From positions 1 through 46,149 of the forward strand of contig JAIYDA010000141.1 of assembly GCA_027487735.1 (NCBI GenBank): a DNA stretch of 46,149 nt, read 5' to 3'. Both the position numbers and the translations under genes were made by a program. The notes beneath the pieces were generated by a model that saw only the letters and a program-made list of their open reading frames with translations, was not told the DNA's origin and did not search any database. Position 1 is the stretch's first letter, and every line of letters begins with the position of its first letter. This DNA comes from Planctomycetaceae bacterium (lineage in GTDB: Bacteria > Planctomycetota > Phycisphaerae > Phycisphaerales > UBA1924). Below, piece by piece: positions 17,072 to 26,807 of this stretch.

Positions 17072-18238
17072 ATGCTCGCTCGGTCCCTCATCAACGTGGC
17101 CCCACTCGCGGCCGTCACGGCCCTTGGGGCATCCATTGCCTCGGCGCAAGTCACCATCGAGTTTCGCACCGTCGGCAACGCCGGCAACGCGGGCGACCCA
17201 AACGCGTTTGGTCGGGGCGCGGTCGCGTATGAGTATCGCATCGGTGCCTTTGAGGTGACCAACGCGCAGTACGCCGCGTTTCTCAACGCAGTCGCTGCGA
17301 GCGACCCCAACGGCCTGTTCAACGCCAACATGGGCTCGGATCCTCGAGGCGGCATTGCCCGCTCGGGCACGGCTGGCTCGTTCACCTACGCCGTCAGGCC
17401 CAACATGGGCAACAAGCCCGTGTGCTTCGTGAGCTTCTTCGACGCGGCCCGCATGGCCAACTGGCTCACCAACGGGCAAGGCTCGGGCAGCACAGAGAGC
17501 GGCGTGTACACCCTGAACGGAAACACGCTCGTCGCCATCACACGCAACCTCGCGAATCCCAATCAGGTCTTCCTTCCAACGGAGAGCGAGTTCATCAAGG
17601 CTGGCTACCACCAACCTGCCAATCAGGGTGGCGACACCGACAACTTCTGGCGCTTTGCGACGCGGAGCAACAACTCGCCGACGGTTGCGTCGTCCACCGC
17701 GACTGGCGACATCGCCAACCCGGGTCCAACGACCGTCAACTACAATTCTGGTGCGGACTGGAACGGCCAAAACGGCAACTTTACCACTGTCGGTTCGGCC
17801 GGGAACTCCAGCTTTTACGGCGCGTTCGACATGAACGGCAACGTGCGTGAGTGGATCCAAGACACCGCATTCAATCAGGGTTTTCGGGGTCAGATGGGTG
17901 GAGATTTGTTTTCAGGATTCAACCCAAATCCGAACTCTGTCTTTGGGCTCGATCCGGCATTTGTCAACTACACCGTTCCGACGACCGAGGGTGTCGACGT
18001 AGGGATCCGCTTCGCGAGCCCTGCCCTGCCGCCCGCGTGTGACGTCATCGACTTCAACGCCGATGGGCTGTTCCCGGATGATACTGATCTTCTGGACTTC
18101 CTCAGCGTGCTCGCTGGCGGAAGCTGCAGCCCGGGCAACACCTGCAACGACATCGACTTTAACAACGATGCGCTCTTCCCCGATGATGAAGACCTGATCG
18201 CTTTCTTGCGAGTGCTTGCGGGCGGAAACTGCCGGTGA
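17072..18238 (+). CDS. Secreted FGE/SUMF1-like protein with two dockerin-like repeats
   Basis: A 388-residue exported protein. The signal peptide is about 25 residues (ending ASIASAQ). Residues 30-320 form an FGE-sulfatase-like fold: YRIGAFEVTNAQYAAFLNAV, the PVCFVSFFDAARMANWL block, LPTESEFIKAGYH, and FYGAFDMNGNVREW. The active-site Cys arrangement of true formylglycine-generating enzymes is not evident, so this is probably a binding or surface version. The C-terminus carries two tandem Cys-bounded repeats with Asp/Asn-rich loops (DFNADGLFPDD and DFNNDALFPDD) of the dockerin-like, calcium-binding type common at the C-termini of Phycisphaerales exported proteins. The ATG at 17072 is chosen because it gives the signal peptide; GGAG lies 11 bases upstream. 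A hairpin follows at 18377. Confidence 0.88.
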   Translation: MLARSLINVAPLAAVTALGASIASAQVTIEFRTVGNAGNAGDPNAFGRGAVAYEYRIGAFEVTNAQYAAFLNAVAASDPNGLFNANMGSDPRGGIARSGTAGSFTYAVRPNMGNKPVCFVSFFDAARMANWLTNGQGSGSTESGVYTLNGNTLVAITRNLANPNQVFLPTESEFIKAGYHQPANQGGDTDNFWRFATRSNNSPTVASSTATGDIANPGPTTVNYNSGADWNGQNGNFTTVGSAGNSSFYGAFDMNGNVREWIQDTAFNQGFRGQMGGDLFSGFNPNPNSVFGLDPAFVNYTVPTTEGVDVGIRFASPALPPACDVIDFNADGLFPDDTDLLDFLSVLAGGSCSPGNTCNDIDFNNDALFPDDEDLIAFLRVLAGGNCR

Positions 18239-18376
18239 ACGTGACGAGCGGATGCCTGCATTGTCTGTCGCACGCATCTGGCGTGGCAGCCGCAGTCCGC
18301 GGTCCTCAGAGGCACGCTGCTTTCCCTCGTCGAGCGTGATGAGCAGGCAGCCCGCTCACCCACTAAGAGGACAACA

Positions 18377-18411
18377 ACGGCCCCGCAACACCTCGCAGGC
18401 TCCGGGGCCGT
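18377..18411 (+). terminator. GC-rich hairpin after the FGE-like gene
   Basis: ACGGCCCCG (18377-18385) pairs with CGGGGCCGT (18403-18411) around a 17-base loop, 138 bases after the stop. The flanking GAGGAC and GTCCTC also match, so the structure may be larger. Confidence 0.5.
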
Positions 18412-18490
18412 CCTCGTTCTCGCGGTGGTGCGGGCGGCGATGCCCCAAGCCGCTTTATCGCCGTCGCGCGCGACATTCGCGGAGTCGCCG

Positions 18491-19123
18491 ATGTCGGTAG
18501 CGCCTCCTCGCCCATATCGCAGCCGTTCCGATACGATCATGACGATGTCTCGCCTACCCATTCGCACATCTGTCATCTTCCTCATGCTTTCGGCAGTTGC
18601 GGCGGCTTCGTACGCGATGATGGTTGTGCACGAATCAGGGCACGTTCTCGCCGCGTGGATGAGTGGCGGGCGTGTCTCTCGCGTCGTTCTTCACCCGTTG
18701 GCGTTCTCCCGAACTGAGCTGGAGCACAATCCGCATCCGTTGTTTGTTGTGTGGAGCGGCCCTGCTTGGGGCTCGCTGCTGCCGCTCGGGATGTGGCTCG
18801 TCGTCCGCTCACTGCGATCTCGCATCGCATTTCTCTTGCGCTTCTTCGCGGGCTTCTGCCTGGTTGCCAACGGCGCATACCTCGCGTCTGCTGTGCTGCT
18901 GCCCGTGGGAGACGCAGACGACATGCTTCGGCTGGGCGTGCCTGTCGGGGCGATAGCAACTCCGGGCCTGGTCGCGTTCGTCGGCGGTCTGGCGATGTGG
19001 CACCGGCTCGGCCCGCACTTTGGGATCGGCGGTCACCCAGTGGACCCAGCCGCAGTCATCACCTCCTCGGTGTCGCTCTTCACGCTCGTCGTCGGGATGC
19101 TCGCGTGGTCGCACCTGATATAG
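18491..19123 (+). CDS. M50-like membrane zinc metalloprotease
   Basis: A 210-residue polytopic membrane protein with a zinc-binding HESGH motif at residues 47-51 in the first helix region (MMVVHESGHVLAAWMSGG), as in M50/site-2 protease relatives. About five more hydrophobic segments follow. The second metal ligand of M50 enzymes (Asp in an NxxPxxxxDG block) is not obvious, so it may be a divergent or inactive member. The ATG at 18491 has GGAG seven bases upstream; ATG 18539 is the alternative. It stands alone between two intergenic stretches, and its substrate is unknown. Confidence 0.75.
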   Translation: MSVAPPRPYRSRSDTIMTMSRLPIRTSVIFLMLSAVAAASYAMMVVHESGHVLAAWMSGGRVSRVVLHPLAFSRTELEHNPHPLFVVWSGPAWGSLLPLGMWLVVRSLRSRIAFLLRFFAGFCLVANGAYLASAVLLPVGDADDMLRLGVPVGAIATPGLVAFVGGLAMWHRLGPHFGIGGHPVDPAAVITSSVSLFTLVVGMLAWSHLI

Positions 19124-19477
19124 ATCATGCAGTGTGAGCCAACGCCTGGCACACAAGACCGTCGCTGGATCACGCGGAGCCATCGTTGTTTTCATGGGGG
19201 TGCGGGGGGCGAAGCCCCTGCATTGCATTTCTTCTGAACCATTACGGCATGACGCCGCCTGTTTGCAGCTCGCCTTCGCCTCGCTGAAGTTCACCTTCCT
19301 CGCGCCCGGCCCGCCGCTGCCAAACGTCACCGTCAGTTGCCAGCTCCACACGCCCTGCACGTTGCCGGGCTGGCTGATGATGATGTAACGCGCGCCATCG
19401 ATGCCGATGGGCAGCGTGTCAGCCGGCTAGCTCCTTTTTCGCCGCTGCCGCCGTGCTCGGCTGGTACATTTGCCGCT
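19124..19477. other. Intergenic region containing a gene relic
   Basis: Between the protease gene and the next gene I find only the minus-strand relic listed at 19253-19455 and a short GGGGC-GAA-GCCCC hairpin near 19206. Confidence 0.5.
19253..19455 (-). pseudogene. Frameshifted copy of the Nmad3-linked small gene
   Basis: On the minus strand the frame reads DTLPIGIDGARY, then GNVQG and QLTVTFGSGGPGARK, matching the small gene at 12744-12953 almost residue for residue. Upstream, GGSGEK matches GGTGEK of the intact copy but lies in another frame: 14 bases separate the two blocks here against 12 in the intact gene, and a TAG stops the DTLPIG frame just before it. The 3' end also lacks the KKAA-stop. 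This is therefore a decayed paralogue. It sits immediately before the start of an unrelated plus-strand gene. Confidence 0.7.
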
Positions 19478-20116
19478 ATGACGATGCTTGTTCATCTCAT
19501 CGACGAACGGAGCGCGGCTTCGGTAAAGCGCTCCGGGCTGCGTGGCGGTGATTGCACCATTCACGCGAGCGGCAAGGCGGTCTCGCTCCTTGACGCTGTG
19601 TACGCGATGCCCGTGCTGCCGAACTTCTTCGCCAGCCATCAGTGGCTTCGTGAACTCAAGCGCCGAGGGATGCGTTCGATCGCTGCCGCATACTTCCGCC
19701 AGCGGGCCGACACCCTGGTGTGGGTCGGCAAGTACAACGCTGAGCACCGTCTGGTTCCGCTTGGCCACGCTGCGGGCCTCATTATGCGAGAGCCTGATCC
19801 GCGTGGCTGGCAGCTTGTGCTTCCGCACAGCATTCCTGCGAAAGCGATTCACGCCATTCGATCTATTCCGCAGGTCATTGGCTGGCGCTTTTATCCAGAG
19901 AGCCACGACAAAGCACCGTGGAAGTGTCTCTGCGAGTTCTGTATCCGTTCTGCGAGCGGCGAGCCAAAGGCTCGGGCCCATCTTCGGCGCATCGCCAGCG
20001 AGCCCTCGGTCAACGCTGATGACTACGACAATCCACTGTTGATCAGCTCGCTGCAACGCCCCGTGCGCCGCAAGGCGACGACTCGAAAGCGGCGTGCAGA
20101 CCGGGACGAAGCGTGA
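19478..20116 (+). CDS. Unrecognised 212-residue protein
   Basis: The protein begins MLVHLIDERSAASVKRSGL, followed by a central VYAMPVLPNFFASHQWLREL block, FRQRADTLVWVGKYN, and IRSIPQVIGWRFYPESHD. A Cys pair (CLCEFC) and a basic C-terminal tail (RRKATTRKRRADR) complete it. The opening, His then a run to SGL, resembles the start of small ADP-ribosyltransferase-like folds of the DarT/KptA kind. That is a loose visual likeness, not a family call. The ATG at 19478 is the first start before the motif-like region. It converges on a minus-strand unknown gene with 61 bases between. No signal peptide or membrane segment is visible. Confidence 0.65.
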   Translation: MTMLVHLIDERSAASVKRSGLRGGDCTIHASGKAVSLLDAVYAMPVLPNFFASHQWLRELKRRGMRSIAAAYFRQRADTLVWVGKYNAEHRLVPLGHAAGLIMREPDPRGWQLVLPHSIPAKAIHAIRSIPQVIGWRFYPESHDKAPWKCLCEFCIRSASGEPKARAHLRRIASEPSVNADDYDNPLLISSLQRPVRRKATTRKRRADRDEA

Positions 20117-20177
20117 ACGCAGAGAGGACGGGTTTGTTCGACTAAACGAACCACGCTCCGACTCGCACCACACAGTT

Positions 20178-20882
20178 CTACTGAACGGCTCCACTCGCGG
20201 CATCCTCGGCGTATCTTCGAAGTTCCGCGCTGATATCCGTGCGTTTCAAGAACCGTCTCACGATCGGCTCTGTGCGGTCTGGAACGTAAAGGTGCCAATG
20301 CCCAAGCCCATGCAGCGCGCTCTCGAGGCATGATTCCGCCCGCAGCTTCAGAACCTGTTCAAAGACATGCAGCACCGCGTCGTTGATGCGTTTGCGATCA
20401 GGGTGCTTCATGCCGCCATAGAGCGGGATGATGTCCCACCACATGTAGCAGGCAAAGTTGATTCGCTCCAGATCATCTTCGGTTTGGAGGTGGCCGAGTT
20501 CATTTTGGTAAACAGGCGCCATCAGCTTCGCGTACAGCGGAATCATCGCGTCAATACACCGGCGCCTCTCTGCCCAGGGCAACTTCTCATCCCGCAGAAC
20601 AAACATGTGGTCTGAGCACGCGTTGCTCACCAGATAGTTGAGCCCCTGGTCAATCTGCCGGTGCGTGAACCGCTGCACGAGTTCCTCTGGCTGCTCAAAG
20701 AGCTGTGTAAGGTACGACAGCGTCCGCACGGTATCAGCTTCCGCGTTCCACTCCTGGCGGTATCCAGACTCAGGATCTTGCCACCACCACTGCGGATCGA
20801 GCACCGGATGGTCAAAGACAAAGCGAACCCGCTGCGCGTAGGAAATGTCGTCAGGCAGGCAGCATTGATCCCAGGCGTCCAT
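20178..20882 (-). CDS. Unrecognised Trp/Asp-rich 234-residue protein
   Basis: A soluble, helix-rich protein with aromatic clusters (WDQCC, DPQWWWQDPESGY, YMWWDIIPLYGG) and no signal peptide. I do not recognise its family. The later part, DAVLHVFEQVLKLRAESCLESALHGLGHWH, reads as a pair of amphipathic helices and may be a HEAT-like repeat region. The start is uncertain: ATG 20882 precedes the aromatic-rich part, but ATG 20930 and a longer start at 21020 are also open, and none has a clear ribosome site. It is convergent with the gene at 19478 and lies 145 bases downstream of the HEPN-like gene on the same strand. Confidence 0.6.
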   Translation of the reverse strand: MDAWDQCCLPDDISYAQRVRFVFDHPVLDPQWWWQDPESGYRQEWNAEADTVRTLSYLTQLFEQPEELVQRFTHRQIDQGLNYLVSNACSDHMFVLRDEKLPWAERRRCIDAMIPLYAKLMAPVYQNELGHLQTEDDLERINFACYMWWDIIPLYGGMKHPDRKRINDAVLHVFEQVLKLRAESCLESALHGLGHWHLYVPDRTEPIVRRFLKRTDISAELRRYAEDAASGAVQ

Positions 20883-21165
20883 GAGCGGAAGTGTAAGACG
20901 CGGCGCGAGAAGCGCGGACGGCCTCAACATCGCAAGTGGCACGGCGGGTGGCACCAACATTTCCGTGCCATCACGCTCTGCTTTGCGAGCGTGATGCCGA
21001 GCGTCGCGGGTGTGCCGCATTACACTTTCAAGGCCATGGCTGATGGGACAGATGCGGGCTCTGCCAACCGCCTGAACACCGCGCGACTAACGCACCTCGC
21101 TTCAACACCAAGCCTAATGGCGTGTGGAAAGCGATCCCGAATGCCGATCTGCCAACACGCTTATG

Positions 21166-22488
21166 CTAGGTCGGTGCTTGTTTTGGGTCCTTATCTTCAA
21201 TTGCTGGCCTCGCGGTCACTGTTCTTAAGGCATCCTGAACTGCCGTGTGTTCTGCAACATAGTCATCGAACGCCTGCCCGTAAATGGTATGGAACGTCTT
21301 CTTGAAGGCATCGGATCTCCGGAATTCTTGGAAGATTGGCCACTCTCGATAATCTGCTTTGCGTATTTCGTTGGCGCTGTTTACAGCAGCCATGTGCCTG
21401 GACGCAGCCTCGAAATCATCCTTCAAAACGTATAGAGCCAACTGCCATCTTGAAGCCAGCATGGATGGCGCAATGTCAGCAATAATTTGCCTGCATTTAT
21501 CCGATTCATTTTGCCATTTATAGCATTGGGAAAGATTAATCTTGCACAGCATTTTATGCTCTTCATCTGCCCAGTCATTTTTTCGATCAATGACAAAGAA
21601 TTCCAATATTGACTGCGCACACCTGTAGCGTTTTTGAACAATCAGATTGAACGTAACTCCCACAAGTGCTTCTTCGTATTGATCTGTTTCGTGTGGCCTC
21701 ATTTTGCGCCAGATAACTTGGGCAAGCTTGTTGCCAATTTCTTGGAGCACATCACATGCCGACCTGAAGTACGAGATATTTGTCTCCAGCTTGTCGCCAG
21801 GCTTCACCTTTGAATCTTCAAAATCACTATGTTTCTTGCAGTTCGCGATGTACTGCGTCGAAGCAATGCTATTCGTATGAACTAGCAAGTTGCGCCTCTC
21901 AGTTATCTCAACAAACTTTCCATATAATAGTAAGTTTGTGCGCAGAGAAATGCCCAACTTTGCTTCTAGCCAGGCAAACTGATCGACGTGACTTGTCCGA
22001 AGCACTGATTCGACTTCTTTTTCAATCATAAAATTTCTGGCTGACTCTAAGTTGCCAAGATTTACCAACTCGGCGAGAGTAAATCTCTTCTCAGATGAGT
22101 TCAGCATCGCGGGTTTGTCTCGAAGCATCGCCGTAATAAGAGCGCCCACAAGAAAGTCGAATTCCGACACCAGGGACACTAAAGCGCTCAAGGGAAGCTG
22201 TTCGATGGTTATCTTGGAATCTTCTAGCTCACGGTCCAGCTCAAAATAAACTGATGCTTTGTCGCCAAGAACTCGTAGACTATCCTGCTCGCCATTGTCT
22301 GGAACGTAGGTGGTGATTAGATGGTTCATGCGGGCCAACTGTGCTTTCATTGCATTCAATACAACACCCATCATTCTGGGTGTGGATGTTCGTAGCACTC
22401 GCAGTCGAGTATTGAAGCGCTCGATGGAAATAGCGTAAGAACTAATTTCTGGTTCACCCGGTGTTTCTGCTTCAGATATCTCAGCCAT
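21166..22488 (-). CDS. AT-rich HEPN-like protein
   Basis: A 440-residue soluble protein with markedly more A/T-rich codons and more Lys, Asn and Ile than any other gene in the window, indicating recent transfer. Residues 191-205 read FVEITERRNLLVHTN, which contains the R-N-x-x-x-H arrangement (R199, N200, H204) of HEPN-type RNases and related helical domains. The region before it (about 75-190) is helical, with acidic segments. The C-terminal 150 residues are TPR-like helices (MLCKINLSQCYKWQNESDKC). HEPN proteins often act in toxin-antitoxin or phage-defence settings, but whether this one cleaves RNA is not shown. No antitoxin-like partner is evident next to it. Confidence 0.7.
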   Translation of the reverse strand: MAEISEAETPGEPEISSYAISIERFNTRLRVLRTSTPRMMGVVLNAMKAQLARMNHLITTYVPDNGEQDSLRVLGDKASVYFELDRELEDSKITIEQLPLSALVSLVSEFDFLVGALITAMLRDKPAMLNSSEKRFTLAELVNLGNLESARNFMIEKEVESVLRTSHVDQFAWLEAKLGISLRTNLLLYGKFVEITERRNLLVHTNSIASTQYIANCKKHSDFEDSKVKPGDKLETNISYFRSACDVLQEIGNKLAQVIWRKMRPHETDQYEEALVGVTFNLIVQKRYRCAQSILEFFVIDRKNDWADEEHKMLCKINLSQCYKWQNESDKCRQIIADIAPSMLASRWQLALYVLKDDFEAASRHMAAVNSANEIRKADYREWPIFQEFRRSDAFKKTFHTIYGQAFDDYVAEHTAVQDALRTVTARPAIEDKDPKQAPT

Positions 22489-22991
22489 GCTTTACCCCGC
22501 GATCAAAAGTGTGCAGGTTGTATTGGAAGACCTACAAAGCACGATCGTGCTACCGGACAATGTTAGGCAGGTGGCCTTGGCTGTGTGTGGACGCGTGGCA
22601 TCAGGCTGCATTGTGGGCAGGTGGAACGAAGTTGAACGTTTGGGTGGCATCCACCTCCTCGCCGCACACCGCTTCGCTTCTCGTGCATGCCCAGGCTTGG
22701 CGCCCCCAGCACCCCCCGCTTCAGACTTGCACAACACAGCCACGCCGGGCTATCATCCATCTGATGACTGCCATTGCCTAACCAACCACGCCGTTTCGCT
22801 CGCTCCCAGAAACTGAGCCAGCACCTGAGCCAAACTCGCAGCGAGTTTCTCAGCCGGACTCTCCGTTCGTTTCTGGGCCGTCGCGCCTGCCTTGCGCGCA
22901 GTGAGTTGTCCGCCCTCGGCATCTTCTGAACACAAGCTACTTTCTTTCGAGCGCCCGTGAGCACCATCACGGGCGGGCAGGTCATCAACCA
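22489..22991. other. Intergenic region, possible decayed coding remnants
   Basis: These 503 bases separate the divergent HEPN-like and RNHCP genes. The only frame with coding-like composition is a minus-strand one ending at 22753 (AEKLAASLAQVLAQFLG, then WLVRQWQSSDG); it would overlap the RNHCP start and is too weak to call. Short inverted repeats (AAACTCG-CAG-CGAGTTT near 22834) occur there. Promoters for both genes should lie in this stretch, but I see no clear consensus. Confidence 0.4.
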
Positions 22992-23360
22992 ATGGCATCA
23001 TCGCAGCATCAACGCCGACACGAGTCGGATGGTTTTACGTGCATTCACTGCAAACTTCAGGTCGCCGGGCAGGCATGGGGAACCAAGCATCGCAACCACT
23101 GCCCGGCCTGTCTGCACAGCCGGCACGTCGACGAGACCCCGGGCGACAGGGCCAGCCCGTGCAAAGGCGTGATGGAGCCCATCGGCATCGAAGTGCGCGG
23201 CGGCGCGCGCGAAGGCGAATGGGCCATCATCCACCGCTGTAAATCCTGCGGCGAGCTGCGCACCAATCGCGTCGCAGGAGACGACGCCGAACGTGCGCTG
23301 CTCGCGCTGGCACTGCGCCCAATCGCAAACCCCGCGTTCCCGCTCGACGAGTTTCGGTAG
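22992..23360 (+). CDS. RNHCP-domain zinc-binding protein
   Basis: A 122-residue protein with the RNHCP signature: a first pair FTCIHCKLQV, the naming motif RNHCPACLHSRHVD, and a later CKSCGELRTNRV pair. These Cys residues should bind zinc in a ribbon-like fold. The family's function is unknown. The C-terminal part (DDAERALLALALRPIANPAFPLDEF) is a conserved-looking helix and tail. It stands alone, convergent with katG, with the structured segment at 23367-23406 between them. Confidence 0.88.
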   Translation: MASSQHQRRHESDGFTCIHCKLQVAGQAWGTKHRNHCPACLHSRHVDETPGDRASPCKGVMEPIGIEVRGGAREGEWAIIHRCKSCGELRTNRVAGDDAERALLALALRPIANPAFPLDEFR

Positions 23361-23366
23361 GGGCGA

Positions 23367-23406
23367 GCGGCCAGTGGGCAGGTGATATCACCCGTCTGGT
23401 GGCCGC
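23367..23406. terminator. Nested inverted repeat between convergent RNHCP and katG genes
   Basis: GCGGCCA (23367-23373) can pair with TGGCCGC (23400-23406), enclosing the perfect 12-base palindrome GGTGATATCACC (23381-23392). Its position between two stop codons favours a bidirectional terminator. The inner palindrome would also suit a dimeric regulator. Confidence 0.5.
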
Positions 23407-23448
23407 ACGCCTCTATCGCAGTCATCCCACCTCACCGCGCTCGCCCAC

Positions 23449-25671
<2,223 letters not shown>

Positions 25672-25732
25672 TCAGGACGGACGCACGCGCAAGCGTAGAG
25701 CGCGCGGAGCGCGTGCGGGGCTACAACTCGCC

Positions 25733-26707
25733 ATGCGCATCTTGCTCTTGGGCGGCACGAAGTTCATAGGCAGACACATCGCGGAGGCCCTGCTGCGGGC
25801 AGGGTACGACGTAAGCGTCTTCGCTCGCGGCAAGACGCCCGACGAACTGCCCGCAGCGGTAGAAAGGCTGCGAGGCGATCGCGACGCTGGGCGGGATGGG
25901 CTTGCAACGCTGGAGGGACGCACCTTCGACGCGTGCGTGGATGTCAGCGGCTACTTGCCCTCGCAGGTGAGGCCCGCGGCGCAGATGCTGAGCCAGGCAG
26001 TGTCGCGCTACGTGTTCATCAGCACCGGCGCGGTCTACGCCGCGACCAAGCAGGTGCCCGTGACCGAAGAGCACGCGCTGCTTGCCGGCGCACCTGAGAG
26101 CGTGACGGAGATCAACGGCGAGACCTACGGGCCTCTCAAGGTGACGTGCGAGGCAATCGTGCGCGAAGTGTTTGGCGAGCGGGCCGCGATTGTGAGGCCG
26201 CAGATCGTCGCGGGCACGCACGACCCCTACGGACGCTACTCGCGCTGGGTGAAGCGGGCACAACTGCCCGGGCCCATGCTGCTACCTGGCGATGGCGACG
26301 ACTTTGTGCAAGTGGTCGATGTGCGCGATGTCGCAGCACTGGTGCTCGGTGTGATCGCGCAGGGCTTTACGGGGGTTGTCCACGCGGCGGGGCCCCGCAT
26401 CACCTGGCGCGAGTTTGCGCGGGTGCTGGGTGTGCGGCAGGGCGTGTGGGTGGGCAGCGATGTGCTGGCTCGCGAGGGCGTGAGCGAGCAGGACCTGCCC
26501 CTCTATCGCATGCGCGGAGGCGTGCGGAGCGAAGGCATGCACATGAGCAGCGAGCGCATGGAGAGTCTGCTCGCGAGGACAGACGCGGCGCTGCACTCCC
26601 CACAAGCGACGCACGACGCGGTGCGGGCGTGGGTGCAGCACGACAAGGCAACGCTGGGCATGACGCTCGAGCGCGAACGCGAGCTGCTGACGCGGGCGCG
26701 CAATTGA
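25733..26707 (+). CDS. NAD-dependent epimerase/dehydratase (SDR) family protein
   Basis: A 324-residue extended short-chain dehydrogenase. The N-terminus holds the Rossmann dinucleotide motif LLLGGTKFIGRHIAEALL (GGTxFIG type). STGAVYA and TYGPLKVTCE give the Ser/Tyr/Lys catalytic region with YGPLK, and IVRPQIVAGTHDPYGR is the sugar-binding segment. This subtype resembles bacterial homologues of plant chloroplast RNA-binding/epimerase-like proteins. The substrate cannot be read from sequence. The ATG at 25733 is chosen because the Rossmann strand begins at residue 2. It lies 100 bases upstream of pckA on the same strand. Confidence 0.88.
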   Translation: MRILLLGGTKFIGRHIAEALLRAGYDVSVFARGKTPDELPAAVERLRGDRDAGRDGLATLEGRTFDACVDVSGYLPSQVRPAAQMLSQAVSRYVFISTGAVYAATKQVPVTEEHALLAGAPESVTEINGETYGPLKVTCEAIVREVFGERAAIVRPQIVAGTHDPYGRYSRWVKRAQLPGPMLLPGDGDDFVQVVDVRDVAALVLGVIAQGFTGVVHAAGPRITWREFARVLGVRQGVWVGSDVLAREGVSEQDLPLYRMRGGVRSEGMHMSSERMESLLARTDAALHSPQATHDAVRAWVQHDKATLGMTLERERELLTRARN

Positions 26708-26807
26708 CTTTCGAGCCGGGCATTTGGCTCCCCCACTCACCCCCGGGTCCCGGGTTATCCTTGCGTCCGGGCAATGCAACCCAGCCCGGGCACAGGAGTT
26801 TGTTGCC

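Noticed and set aside
13960-19230. A short repeated TGCGG..CTTCGCCCC/GGGGCGAAGCCCC-TGCAT motif near 13968 and 19203
   Set aside because: Only about 20 imperfect bases in opposite sense; too short to call a repeat element.
22590-22760. A possible third copy of the Nmad3-linked small gene
   Set aside because: The DTLPIG, GNVQG and TVTFGSGGPG blocks are absent on both strands.
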